64,000 nucleotides of DNA, taken from the NCBI GenBank assembly GCA_029582265.1, contig CM055827.1, positions 1,570,574 to 1,634,573 of the forward strand, written 5' to 3'. This DNA is from Zoroaster sp. YZ-2022 (Eukaryota; Echinodermata; Asteroidea; Forcipulatida; Zoroasteridae). A model generated the notes under the pieces. It was given only the letters and a program-made list of their open reading frames with translations, was not told the origin of the DNA and did no database searches. A program made the translations under genes and the position numbers. Positions 32,201 through 40,432 of this stretch are shown here, one piece after another (within the stretch, counting starts at the first letter, position 1; each line of letters starts with the position of its first letter).

Positions 32201-35200
32201 GAGGTCACTAAATTACCCAAAGGAACTATCCAACCAGAGGTAACACAACATTGGTAAAATGTCTGTAAATGCATCCACGCTTTATAAGAATCAAGAGAGA
32301 TGTACGAAAACCAACCAATGTCTGTAAATGCATCCACGCTTTATAAGAATCAAGAGAGATGTACGGAAACCAACCAATGTCTGTAAATGCATCCACGCTT
32401 TATAAGAATCAAGAGAGATGTACGGAAACCAACCAATGTCTGTAAATGCATCCACGCTTTATAAGAATCAAGAGAGATGTACGGAAACCAACCAATGTCT
32501 GTAAATGCATCCATACTTTATAAGAATCAAGAGAGATGTACGGAAACCAACATGTGAAGTGGTTACCCGATTGTCCCAAATACATGATGATTGACCGACC
32601 TCTTCACCATCTGTCAAATGGAGACGAGTCCTTTGCATTAACTCCTCTATTTCTTTCATCTCCTTCTGAACACAGCTTAAGAAACCAGGGATTCTTCAGG
32701 GTAAAGTCATCCGTCCTTTAAGAAACATTGATCCTCAGCAGGCTGAGTATAATGGCCTCATTCAAGTCATAAATGAAGGTATGTAGAGAGCACTAAGAGA
32801 CACAGTCTCATATGTGAACTAATCCCACAAAACGAGAGTCGGCATTTTTTTTTCAAAACTGAGATGTTTGTATTTACTGAATTCTGTAGAAAAAGAGCAT
32901 TCAAATGGTACCAAACACTCTAGGGTACATTTATCATTTAAATATGGGAAACTTAAAAAGTCATACTCATTTCTACAATTTTGACTTATTTGACAGCAAA
33001 TAATTGTGCAACTTTACTCATATCATGGGAACAGGTATCATATATAACAATAATAATGTGGATTTATATAGCGCACGTATCCACCAAGCTGGTGCTCAGA
33101 GCGCATTACATTATTACCCCTGATCATCAGGCGCATAAATCATTCCTGAAACCATCTCAGCTCCATGGGGAGTATACAGTTCAATTGCTGCCATTTTGGC
33201 GCATACTGGGCTAATCAAACACAATAACCAACTCTGCCCTCACAGGTACCCATTTTTACCTCTGGGTGGAGAGAAGCAATTATGGTATTTAAGTGTCTTG
33301 CTCAAGGACACAAGTACTGCGGTCGGGATTCGAACCCACATTCTGATGACTCAGCCATCAGAAAACAAATCCGATGCACTAAACCGCACGACCATGGCAC
33401 ATCACATACAAAGAAGTAATGGAGATATCATTGAATTTACTTGTATCCCCTCTACCCTTTTGAAACAGGTTGTTGTGCCACTTAAAATTGTAAATTTATT
33501 TGGTTGCTTGATGTTTTTGGATATTTTATCAAAGTCCTAAGAGCTAGGGGACCTACTGTCCAATTTTCCCCCACATTCAGCCCCTGTCATCATTATTAAT
33601 GAAGATCCATTATCCCTAACCTTCCCAAATCCTCCAAAATCCTGAATTATTTTGGAGGATTCAGGTTATGTGTAAGCAAGTGGGCCTAAGGGAGTTAACG
33701 ACCCATTCATATCCTATCTGTAGATAACAGCGAGGGCCCAGTCTACCCATACTGTATCATAAGTCTGACTGACAAACATGACTTCCTGCAGAAAGGAGAC
33801 CCTGTCCAGTTACAACTGTGTACGTCAAACACTTCTGGGAAGGAGTGGGCTTGTAATGTGATTGCCGTCAGGAAAATACTGCGTTCATTTGTTGACTGCA
33901 TCAAAGGACACGTATGTATTTATTGTGTTTGTCACTGGTTGTTGATTAGTATATACAATCAGTGATGGAGCAAAGGCCGGGACCGCCAAGGCCACGGCCG
34001 TGGCCACGGCTGTGGCCACGATTATTATTATTATAAAACAAGTCACATCTTTACAAAAAGCAGGTATACATGTCACAACAAAGAAACTAATATTTATTTG
34101 CCATCCACAGTCTACACTGTCAGATGGCAAGTTTTTGTAAAACATTAACCCTAACCACCCCATCTCCTCAAAAATTCTCCAAGGGGCACTTTTTTGGAAA
34201 AATTCAGCACTGTTGGAAACTGGTATTTTCACCTTTCCGAATGTTCGAATTACTACCTGGCAAGAAGTGCAGGCCATAAGTGCTGAATATGAAAGATCAA
34301 CGAAAATGCATAGTGCATTTTGAAGATAAGGGCATGTTTCCAAAAGTGCACTGATGGATTTTGGAGGATTCAGGAAGGTTCCTAGCCAGAATATCTAGGG
34401 GGTTAGGGTTAACCCTCCTATGGTTTGACCTTTCAAAACCTTTCAAAATCTGCTTACGGGCCAAAATGGCTATCAATAATTATGAACCCTTTAAAACCCT
34501 TCAGAATTTGTTGCTACTGAACAACCACACCTTTCAATACCCTTTGAAAGGTATTGAAACATTTCAACACCAGTTTGTTCAGAGAGTTGTTACACCTTTC
34601 GAAACCTTTCATAGGTCCCTTTTGTCAGACAGTTTTCTCACCTTTCAAAACCCTTCAGTACAGCAAACTTGAAAGGTTTTGAAAGGTCTGACAATTCTAT
34701 GGCAAACTGCACTGTACATAGGAGGGTTAAAGAAGAAATAAACCAATGTTTCTTGTTACAGTTTCTTGTGGTTTTCTCAAAACATGAGCACCAATGGTGA
34801 TGAAACTTTCACATGTTTGTTTTATAATATATTTCTTGAAAACTAGAGTGTGGAATAAACCTAAACATTTGACACAACTAAACCATTATCCTTTTGACAT
34901 TATTTAAAAAACACAAGTTCACATACACAATGCTGCAATTTGTATTTAAATAGAAAGTAGATCTTTGTTGAAGTGGAAGGGGTTGAATTTGAAATGGGGG
35001 TATTAGTTTGATTTTTTTTTGGGGGGTGGGTTAGGTTTTGCGAAGTTTATACTTAAAGAGACACAATCACTGAAGATTACTGACTCATTTATGCAGCAAT
35101 GTTATGAGTCACTTAAACTAACATTCTGATTCCAAAAATTTGGACCCTCGCGTACCTGTCCTCAGAGGGTACAAAGTGACCTTAAGGGGTACAAGGATAC

Positions 35201-35891
35201 CCTCAAGGGGTACAAGGATACCCTCAAGGGGTACACTGTCCCCTTGTGTAGTGGGTACTTATGTCTGATCTTACATCTTTTTTTTACAGTTTGGTTTCTT
35301 GAACTATGATCTGGGTGAAGGCAAGAAGTTATTCTTCCATATGAGTGAGGTACAAGAAGGAATTGAGCTTCATCCCGGAGATGAAGTGGAATTTGTGCTG
35401 ATTCAGAATCAACAAAATGGCCGCCATAGTGCTATAAACGTCCGTCGACTCAGGTGGGTAGAGCTTGTTAAAAATATGATATTGCCATTTTGACGACATT
35501 GAATTCCGATAATTAAGGTCATCTTGAAGGGAAATAGCAATAATTGTGCCTGGAAATTTGGGATAAAAGTCAGCTCTCTTTTATGATTGTTTGGTATTTA
35601 AGTTTTTAACAATTCTACGGATGTAAGTGCGAGGGATATTTGAACATAAATAAGTTCTATAATATCTCAGAATTGAACACTGTAACTCATATCTGTATTA
35701 CTCATGTATTTCTTTGATCATCAAACAGTGAGATTCAACGCCCAGGACATCTCAACCGTCTTAAGAGCATGCCGAGTGAGGAGAGAGGACCTCGGATGAC
35801 GACAGTAAGAACACCTAAAGGACCCGATGGTACCAAAGGGTTTAACCTTACTAGAACAATCCAGAATGGTAACAAGGAGAAGAGTATCTAA
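11209..35891 (+). CDS. CSDE1: CSDE1/UNR, cold shock domain-containing RNA-binding protein, complete
   Basis: Cytoplasmic single-stranded RNA-binding protein that controls mRNA translation and turnover. Coding exons: 11209-11294, 11570-11609, 14831-14927, 15335-15495, 16448-16504, 17015-17115, 21071-21197, 21887-21973, 23258-23430, 24117-24288, 24579-24674, 25269-25313, 26529-26654, 30478-30618, 30992-31164, 32113-32239, 32676-32778, 33724-33911, 35290-35453, 35729-35891. All junctions are GT-AG; total 2427 nt, 808 residues plus stop, against 798 in human from memory. Five canonical cold-shock domains begin near residues 32, 198, 365, 534 and 690, each with a G-F/Y-G-F-I or similar RNP1 core and an FFH RNP2 core ([10 protein letters not shown] + [14 protein letters not shown] + [13 protein letters not shown] + VFFHY; FGFLNYD + LFFHM). 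The C-terminus ([13 protein letters not shown]) resembles the SUZ-C motif. Exon 14 uses a GTCAGT donor. Introns hold the 59-, 64- and 69-bp arrays and a LINE. Confidence 0.97.
11650..14108. repeat. 59-bp satellite array, about 41 copies
   Basis: Unit contains TGTAAATGCATCCATACTTT, ATAAGAATCAAGAGATATG and TACAGAAACCAACCAA. Variants (ATTTG/ATATG, CTATAAATG/CTGTAAATG) recur in similar order at 11880-12120 and 12410-12780, which suggests block duplication. One irregular unit lies at about 12320-12357. Five diverged units recur in the same gene at 32262-32552. In CSDE1 intron 3. Confidence 0.97.
14202..14680. repeat. 64-bp tandem array, about 7.5 copies
   Basis: Unit GTAAAGACTGTTTGCGGTGA + CACCATGTAGTAAGATTTG + TAGCTTTGCATGGTGAAAAGG. 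It is built from the terminal module of the F1-F3 foldback family. In CSDE1 intron 3, about 100 bp after the 59-bp array. Confidence 0.95.
14999..15264. mobile_element. TTAA-bounded MITE-like element (CCCTYCTA group)
   Basis: TTAACCCTTCTGTGACC ... CTATAGTAGGAGGGTTAA, related along most of its length to 20683-20998 (GTCAAAATGA, AGCATTGTCT, TGACAGTAAAAACCAGTC). The interior is dense in the word GTCAAAA and its complement. Ends 71 bp before the next CSDE1 exon. Confidence 0.7.
17166..19366. repeat. 69-bp satellite array, about 32 nearly identical copies
   Basis: Unit contains GTCAGTGATTATAGTGAGGA, TGGTACATGATCTAG, TATAGCATTCTCACTGG and CCATCTTGTAGTACAG. It starts about 50 bp after the donor of CSDE1 exon ending 17115. 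Only two departures from identity were noticed: a roughly 16-bp deletion at about 17863 and one T-to-G at about 18212. Because 69 is a multiple of three, the minus strand stays open for hundreds of codons with a 23-residue repeat; this is not a gene. Confidence 0.97.
19561..19866 (+). mobile_element. tRNA-derived SINE, copy 3 (decayed)
   Basis: GGTGCCATGGCTGACGGTTAAG ... GGGTTCGAATCGTGG head, GGACTGTATACTCCCCAGGG body, ATTATTATT tail. More diverged than the other copies. Confidence 0.75.
19930..20362. mobile_element. Long foldback element
   Basis: Left arm from GACATAAAACACAAAG through GTCACGTTAGCAGTTTTTCC; right arm GGAAAAACTGCTAACGTGAC-like through TTGTGTTTTATGTC, imperfectly complementary over more than 100 bp on each side. 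The central part contains ACTTTTCCGTCC inverted with GGACGGAAAAAG. Non-coding; in CSDE1 intron 7. Confidence 0.7.
20683..20998. mobile_element. TTAA-bounded MITE-like element (CCCTYCTA group)
   Basis: TTAACCCTCCTACTATT ... ATAGTAGGAGGGTTAA. Same family as 14999-15264. Ends 72 bp before the CSDE1 exon at 21071. Confidence 0.75.
21551..21592 (-). ncRNA. Hammerhead-ribozyme-like motif, left arm of F2
   Basis: On the minus strand: CTGAGGA, a 6-bp stem II with loop AGCATA, GAAAC, then GTC. Stem I is weaker than in the right arm because the base after GTC is A (AAG instead of GAG). Confidence 0.45.
21720..21762 (+). ncRNA. Hammerhead-ribozyme-like motif, right arm of F2
   Basis: CTGAGGA at 21725-21731 fits the CUGANGA box. 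GATCAG/CTGATC form a 6-bp stem II around AGCATA. GAAAC follows at 21751-21755, then the cleavage-type triplet GTC (21756-21758). CTC before the box can pair with GAG after GTC as stem I. Stem III would be only the self-complementary ACGT, as in hammerheads that act as dimers. One unpaired C lies between the box and stem II, so activity is uncertain. Confidence 0.55.
22058..22099 (+). repeat. SINE body fragment
   Basis: TATACTCCCTAGGGAGCTTAG followed by ATGGTTCCAGGAATGA matches the body of the SINE copies. No head or tail is attached. Confidence 0.5.
22135..23105. repeat. Block of diverged internal repeats with TGACGTCA words
   Basis: GATGACGTCA or a close variant recurs at about 22456, 22597 and 22893. 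ACTTCCGGTT-like words recur at about 22181, 22309 and 22725. GGGGGCGCTCTG/GAGGGCGCTGTG also recur. The stretch fills most of CSDE1 intron 9. I do not recognise a named element and see no reading frame. Confidence 0.45.
23470..23520 (-). repeat. Single copy of the 59-bp satellite core
   Basis: Minus-strand TGTCTGTAAATGCATCCATAC followed by TTTAT matches the 59-bp unit, in CSDE1 intron 10 just after the exon ending 23430. Confidence 0.7.
23826..24088. mobile_element. Foldback element with hammerhead-like core (copy F3), next to a CSDE1 exon
   Basis: Arms (about 23830-23925 and 23945-24036) share GAGAAGAGCCGGTTGG and complement. The right flank carries ACATGGTGTACCCGC and CACCATGCAAAGC, the terminal module of F1/F2. 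The module ends about 28 bp before the CSDE1 exon at 24117. Confidence 0.8.
23937..23978 (+). ncRNA. Hammerhead-ribozyme-like motif in F3
   Basis: CTGATGA (23941-23947), one unpaired C, stem II GGCTAG/CTAGTC around AGCACA, GAAAC (23967-23971), then GTT. TCTC before the box pairs with GAGA after GTT (stem I, 4 bp). Stem III is the palindrome ACGT only. The layout matches the minimal type I hammerheads known from Penelope-like retroelements (established knowledge). The extra C after the box is a departure. Confidence 0.6.
24907..25169. mobile_element. TTAA-bounded MITE-like element (CCAGTTC group)
   Basis: TTAACCAGTTCACGTCGG ... CCGGTGCGAACTGGTTAA, GC-richer than its surroundings, with further inverted matches inside (TCTCGGGAAT, ATTCCCGGT). 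In CSDE1 intron 12, ending 99 bp before the exon at 25269. Confidence 0.65.
25412..25627 (+). pseudogene. 3' fragment of a non-LTR retrotransposon
   Basis: The frame reads [20 protein letters not shown], then [16 protein letters not shown], ending QQWKMTI before a stop. The RLRSGVGR ... H-WG ... QTM-HLL-CP pattern is the C-terminal region found after reverse transcriptase in many LINE proteins. No RT domain is attached, so this is a 5'-truncated copy, in CSDE1 intron 13. The second Cys of the usual C-x-C pair appears changed (SCSAPEQ). Confidence 0.6.
25890..26146. mobile_element. Tc1/mariner-type MITE
   Basis: Ends TACTACTCAAAATAATTTAG and the complement CTAAATTGTTTTGAGTAGTA, continuing into GGGAACACCGG on both sides, flanked by TA dinucleotides. 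No transposase. In CSDE1 intron 13. Confidence 0.8.
26157..26502. mobile_element. TTAA-bounded MITE-like element (CCCATATCCGCC group)
   Basis: TTAACCCATATCCGCCTAA ... GATCGGCGGATATGGGTTAA. Ends 26 bp before the CSDE1 exon at 26529, so it contributes to or abuts the branch-point region. Confidence 0.65.
27735..28225 (+). pseudogene. LINE APE-type endonuclease, interrupted
   Basis: The frame reads [18 protein letters not shown], then [11 protein letters not shown], a TAG stop (27909-27911), then SGVGFMIRD ... [14 protein letters not shown]. This follows the apurinic endonuclease pattern (N-x-R start, SEVR, GDLNA motif). The C-terminal part (usual W ... IDY-V and DH motifs) is absent: the sequence jumps to the N-terminal edge of RT. 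It is in a different frame from the RT ORF. Confidence 0.75.
28340..29746 (+). CDS. LINE reverse transcriptase ORF (fragment of ORF2, uninterrupted)
   Basis: RNA-templated DNA synthesis at the insertion site. 468 codons from the first Met; the same frame extends upstream ([14 protein letters not shown]), so this Met is internal to the old protein. Motifs: [13 protein letters not shown] (motif A), [23 protein letters not shown] (catalytic FADD), KTEVLHQ, YLGCTI, then LLYGSESW and a terminal CCHC-like or C2H2-like finger ([21 protein letters not shown], as read here). The frame is intact, but the upstream endonuclease is broken, so autonomous activity is unlikely. I cannot place the clade with confidence. 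Confidence 0.85.
   Translation: MVFVLRQLQEKCREQNKGLYVTFVDLTKAFDTVSRKGLWQILERLGCPPKFLNMIIQLHENQLGQVRLSNDLSEPFPIINGVKQGCVLAPSLFSVFFSMMLQQATADLDDDDGIYIRYRTDSSLFNLRCLQARTKTMEQLIREMLFADDAALAAHSELAIQRITSCFAEAAQLFGLEVSLKKTEVLHQPAPHDEYRPPHIYIDEIELKAVHQFTYLGCTISSDAKLDKEIDSRLAKANSAFGRLYKRVWNYKHLKKGTKISVYKAVVLTTLLYGSESWVTYRHHLRLLERFHQRCLRSILGIHWSNFVTNVEVLVQAEATSIEAMLLKTRLRWAGHMFRMEDHRLPKIALYSELSSGHRNRGAPKKRFKDCLKASLNACQIDFHHWSTLAADRTEWRRTVHQAVCSFEDNRRARQQDKRNRRKQRSSTAPGTISDQTFICGRCGQTCWSRIRFVSHQRACSRRGQLPS
30000..30112 (+). repeat. Retroelement-tail-like repeat with GAACC hairpin and GAAAC box
   Basis: GAACCTGCTAGGTTCGAAAC at 30064-30083 sits between the complementary words GCCTTA and TTAAGGC. A diverged copy is at 31824-31945. 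The layout resembles a degenerate hammerhead from Penelope-like elements, but the CUGANGA box is not preserved. Confidence 0.4.
31824..31945 (+). repeat. Second copy of the GAACC-hairpin repeat
   Basis: GAGAAAGAACCTGCTAGGTTC followed by AAAAG, flanked by sequences similar to 30000-30112 (CTTCTG ... ACTCTTG, GGCCAATAAC). In the CSDE1 intron before the exon at 32113. Confidence 0.4.
32262..32552. repeat. Second 59-bp satellite array, five copies
   Basis: Units TGTAAATGCATCCACGCTTT with ATAAGAATCAAGAGAGATG and TACGGAAACC, a private variant set (ACGC, GAGAGATG, ACGG) distinct from the 11.65-14.1 kb array. It starts about 22 bp after the CSDE1 exon ending 32239. Confidence 0.95.
33045..33400 (-). 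mobile_element. tRNA-derived SINE, copy 4
   Basis: ATAATAATG tail, GCGCACGTATCCACCAAGC end, body and reversed tRNA-like head GATTCGAACCC ... GACCATGGCAC. In a CSDE1 intron. Confidence 0.85.
34145..34412 (+). mobile_element. TTAA-bounded MITE-like element (CCCTAACC group)
   Basis: TTAACCCTAACCACCCC ... GGGGGTTAGGGTTAA; near-full-length match to 10716-10978. Its right TTAA is also the left TTAA of the next element. Confidence 0.75.
34409..34730. mobile_element. TTAA-bounded MITE-like element (CCCTCCTA group)
   Basis: TTAACCCTCCTATGG ... TACATAGGAGGGTTAA. The interior is made of repeated CCTTTCAAAACC-like words in both orientations (about ten occurrences). Confidence 0.7.
35155..35250. repeat. 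20-bp tandem repeat
   Basis: AAGGGGTACAAGGATACCCTC-like units, three to four copies, 40 bp before the CSDE1 exon at 35290. Confidence 0.8.
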
Positions 35892-36004
35892 AAAACATCA
35901 GTGGCTGATTTTATTGAGCTGATAAGCAAATAATATTGTTAATCAATAAGATGCAGACAACCAGTGAAATTGTATACATTCTGTATAGATGTTTGCCTGG
36001 TAAC

Positions 36005-36423
36005 CAGTGGTGTAACTAGGCAGCGGCGTAGCCACGGGGGGGCCTGGGGGGGGCACGTGCCCACCACAAATTTCCAGTTCCGCACCAGGTGCCCCCCCAC
36101 GAAAAATCCTCATAGTGCCCCAAAAAACAGAAAAGAAAAAGAAAACGGGAAAAACCCATACCCCTGGGCCCCCCACTGAAAAGCAATGCTTCCCCTGTGC
36201 ACCCCCCACTGAAAAAGTCCTGGCTGCGCCGCTGTAACTAGGGTCCAATTTTCAGGGGGGCACTAGGGAGACACATTAATACTTGAACATTATGTATCCT
36301 GCAGCCTCAAATGGGGACCTATTTTTTCAAAATTCTGAAGGGCGGCACAGACCTCGGCAGGCGTACCTGCAGGGGTGTACCTGCAGGGGGGGTACCTGCC
36401 CCGCCCCCATAGTTACGCCACTG
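36005..36423. mobile_element. hAT-type MITE in the CSDE1 3' region, split by a second one
   Basis: Ends CAGTGGTGTAACTAGG and TAGTTACGCCACTG, flanked by an exact 8-bp duplication CTGGTAAC (35997-36004 and 36424-36431). It begins 113 bp after the CSDE1 stop codon, so it probably lies in the 3' UTR. Confidence 0.82.
36021..36234. mobile_element. hAT-type MITE nested in 36005-36423
   Basis: Ends CAGCGGCGTAGCCACG and CTGGCTGCGCCGCTG with exact 8-bp duplication TAACTAGG (36013-36020 and 36235-36242). The interior has G and C homopolymer runs. Confidence 0.82.
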
Positions 36424-36431
36424 CTGGTAAC

Positions 36432-38440
36432 CAACAAAGTCTGCTAAGATAGCTCATCTGCTAAGCATAATTTGAAGCTAGTATAAAATAAGCCCCTGAT
36501 TGCTTGTTTGAAATGGTTTAGAGATTGGTAAACACTGCTTTTTCCTACTATAAGAAAGGAATTAAATTAAGATGTATTGAAGTCCAATTTGGGCAAGTTA
36601 AAGCTCAAAAATTTAATAAGCAAATATTTGACCTGAACCCACAAAATTAGCATAAAGTCGCGTGAAAGTTTTTAGCAAGTATGGCCTTACAAAATCAACA
36701 TTTTACAAATAGTCTTAATAGAATGCATGACTTTATATCTACAAAAAGGTATTTATGAGAAGTGCAATCCCAAGTGTTGGCAACCAATGGAAAGATCTCT
36801 TCCAATTGAATTCAGAAATAGGAACATCTCAATTTTGAAAAATGCTGACTAAAGTCTCATTTTGTGGAAGGAGTATGTGTTGACTTGAACGTAACGACTC
36901 AGGAACCAATTCCAAAGAACAGTGGACAAATTCTTGATTTCTGCTGGTTTCTTTCTGGATAGTGATACATATGTTAAATAGTTAACATGATTTTCATAAA
37001 TATTTGCTTTTTAAACTTTTTTGCTCAACAACTTAAACAATTGGCAAAGATTTTTTGAACTTGATTTTTTTAATTTATTTATTTATTTTATTTATTTTAT
37101 TTTATTTTATTTTTTATTTTTTATTTTTTGGGTGGGAGGGGGTTACAGAAGGAAGAAATACACGGACATTTTATGGCAATTTCTGATTCTTCTGCATACT
37201 TCCATAAACTTTGAACGTTTTGATTGGGAATTGGAGGAAATGAACGGCTAGTATGTGACAACATTGGATTAAATTGTCCAGGAATAAAAAAAAATTCAGC
37301 CGAGAATGTAAGACAAACTTATTGTTATGACAAGAACTGAAAATGTTTATGAAGAAGCAACAAACAAAACTTTTAAAAAAATAACAAAATAAAAAAAATA
37401 TACAAAAAAAGAAATAAAAAAACGTAATTTTAAAAAAAGTATGTAAGAAGAGAAAAAGAAAAACAAAAAACAAAAAACAAATACTCAAAAACAAAAAGCT
37501 AAAGACAATTTTGAGAAAAAGAGACTGTTAAGGAGTTATAATGATGTTACAAGTTGATGAATTAATTTAAAAATAATTTTTTCCAAAAACATTTAATATG
37601 TTATCACTTGAATAATGCACAGCTCTGGCATAAAAACATAGCATTTAAGAACTCGGCTCTCATGGAAACAGTATTAATACATTGAAATAACAGTTGAAAC
37701 ATACTTATTATGATTAAGGCATGTTTAAACATGACTTTGTCAAGTGAACTTTTGATACAACTTTGTAGACTCATATTCCATCAAAATTACTCACAAATAT
37801 GCATCAAATGTCACTTACAATTAATATTGTTAGGAAATAACGGTTATTGATACAATGCAACAAAACTGCATTTAAAGTGACCTATAGTCATGACATTGCT
37901 CTTTCAAATTGTTTTGGAAAGATGAAAGAGAAAAAGATGTTCCACAAAATTGGAAAGATGCAAAACGAAATTATAATTTAACGTTTAGACTTGGGTATTT
38001 ACAGTATAAATGGAAAGAACACATTTGTTTCATTAGCCTGCCACAATTTAACAGAGGGCGCTCTTTCTGTAATTAAGTGATGTCATGTTAACATCATCTA
38101 TAGGTCATTGAAATGATAGTGTATTTAGAATACTGTAGCATTGTCTGATATACATTGTTTGGTGTTCTGCAATGTTTTAATAATAACTTCTGTGGCAATA
38201 TTTATCTATGGAAATGGAGTAACGGGATAACGTAGCTTAATTCATGGAAAATATACAATGAAATAAATAGACAACTCTTAAAATGTGATAAACAACTGCC
38301 AATTCAAATTGTTTATGGAATCTATGGTTACTGCAGACTTTTTCATGCAATTTAATTAAGGTTCTGAGTTGTTGAAAGTCAATTGTTTTAATATTAAATC
38401 TGTGCTAAATTTGATAAATACTTTAAAATATCATGTATTT
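36432..38440. other. CSDE1 3' UTR / intergenic sequence, no gene seen
   Basis: AT-rich. A T-rich simple tract (37066-37128) and an A-rich one (37370-37500) were the only structures noticed. Open frames here are short and low-complexity. The CSDE1 polyadenylation site is probably in this stretch but I cannot choose one. Confidence 0.5.
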
Positions 38441-38449
38441 ATATATGAG

Positions 38450-38800
38450 GGTGGTGGATCCTGGGGGTGAGAAGGTGATGGATCCTAGAGGGGTGAGAAG
38501 GTGGTGGATCCTAGAGGGGTGAGAAGGTGGTGGATCCAAGAGGGGTGAGAAGGTGGTGGATCCTAGAGGGGTGAAGGTGGTGGATCCTAGAGGGGTGAAG
38601 GTGGTGGATCCTAGAGGGGTGAGAAGGTGGTGGATCCTAGAGGGGTGAGAAGGTGGTGGATCCTAGGTGGTGGATCCTAGGGGGTGAGAAGGTGGTGGAT
38701 CCTAGAGGGGTGAGAAGGTGGTGGATCCTAGAGGGGTGAGAAGGTGGTAGATCCTAGAGGGGTGGAGGTGGTGGTGGATCCTAGAGGGGTGAAGGTGGGG
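38450..38800. repeat. GGTGGTGGATCCTAGAGGGG minisatellite
   Basis: About 14 units of roughly 20-26 bp, of the form GGTGGTGGATCCTAGAGGGG + TGAGAA, with length variants that lack GAGAA. Confidence 0.93.
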
Positions 38801-38819
38801 TGGGATTGATGAACAGCTG

Positions 38820-40170
38820 TGCAAAGTACTTATATAAGGCGGATTTAAAATAAAACAGTTTTTTAAATTGCACAAATTTGCTCAAGTTAGGTTAGAGAAG
38901 CTACGTGACATTCACAAACACATAATGTGTCACTAAAGTGAGATATAAATATTCAAGAGTGTAAGGTTTTTTTGTTGTGCTTTTTAAATATTCATCATCA
39001 TCCATAATTTCCCCATTTTGGGGAAAATATTCATCTTCTCATGGTTCTGTATTTCCCCCGTTTCAGCCTTCTTGGATCCACCATTTAATTTCTTTAAAAT
39101 AAAATTTCTTTAAAAGTAATTTTCCTAAAAATTCAAAAATAAAATCTGTATGGCCGTTTCCGAATTTGGTTTTTTGGCTATGGTTATGACTATTGGCTGT
39201 ATGTTGAAATGTACACAGTGATCGAGCCAAAGCCATAGTTTCGAAAAACAGCCTTACAATCAGACTGAGGATCTAAAGTAGACTGGTTCCTATGATATGG
39301 GTTACCTACATCATAGTGATCTGTTACCATATCTATGGGAACTAGACAATGGTGGTTGCTGTCTAATAATCCCATTTCAGTGGATCATTTAAGATCCTTT
39401 ATACTCGTGGTAATTTTCAAAATATAAAATGCTCTCAGATTTACCTGTTTGCCTCAAACATCCTGAGAAATTATTCTTCCTGATAATGCTCTCATAAAGC
39501 ATTACAAAATGACTTTCACAGGCAAAGATCACTGGAATACTGTCCACTATGGGAAATAATGCTGCCCTCTATTGACAATGCAGACACATTTTAAATCCAC
39601 TTGAAACTGAATTGTTTTCTCAGAAATGTGTGGCAGCATGATGTAATTTAACCAAAGGTGTACTAGGATTTTCAAAGTTCATTGAGTTGGACATGATAAT
39701 GTATGTTGATTTGTTTGTGTCCCACATATCCTTCCCTTAAGCACATGAGCAAAAGAGGGAGAGGGTTATGCCCCTAAGAGGGAATATATTTGTTGTATGT
39801 GTGTGCATATTTGTAACACGGTTGTCCAATACCAAAAATGAGGCTTGCAATTCTCTGTGCCTCTGGTGTGGTTTGCCACTAGGAATGTTTTACTTGCAAT
39901 GCTTGTGATAAATTCTCTCACAAATCTCACACCTGGACCAGGAGAGGATTCATAGAATCTGGTCCAGATTTGAACTTAATGCTTTCAACTTGGATTGGAT
40001 CTGATATCAGGTCATAACTGTTTATCTGGTTATAACTGGTTATGACAGGTTTTCTCCTGTTCTCATTCAACAAGTTATATTAACAAGATATTTGGTTACT
40101 ACTGGTTCTGTAACTGTTTCTGACTGGTTTTCTCCAGTTTTCATTCAAATAGTTATAACAAAACCAATAT
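38820..40170. other. Intergenic sequence without recognisable features
   Basis: Unique AT-rich DNA. Repeated short words GGTTATAACTGG/CTGGTTTTCTCC near 40010-40150 were noticed. No plausible exon was found. Confidence 0.4.
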
Positions 40171-40175
40171 GTGAT

Positions 40176-40432
40176 GTGATCTGGGAAAACCCTCCACATG
40201 GTGAAATTTGTAATTTTTGTGTTTTATACATCAAATTAATCGGGACTGCATGTGCTCTTATGTGAAAGAACTCTACAATAGCGTAACTCAAGTTATAGAC
40301 ATTCTAGAATCATGAATAAAACAGTTTTGAAAAGAGCACATGCAGTGTCCCGATTAATTTGATGTATAAAACACAAAAATTACAAATTTCACCATGTGGA
40401 GGGTTTTCCCCAGATCACATCACATATCAGGA
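40176..40432. mobile_element. Foldback element with about 95-bp arms
   Basis: Left arm GATCTGGGAAAACCCTCCAC ... CGGGACTGCATGTGCTCTT; right arm AAGAGCACATGCAGTGTCCCG ... GTGGAGGGTTTTCCCCAGATC. Nearly perfect complement around a roughly 65-bp loop. Non-coding, intergenic. Confidence 0.85.

Noticed and set aside
36943..37494. Phe/Tyr-rich ORFs on both strands
   Set aside because: Translations of T-rich and A-rich simple tracts.
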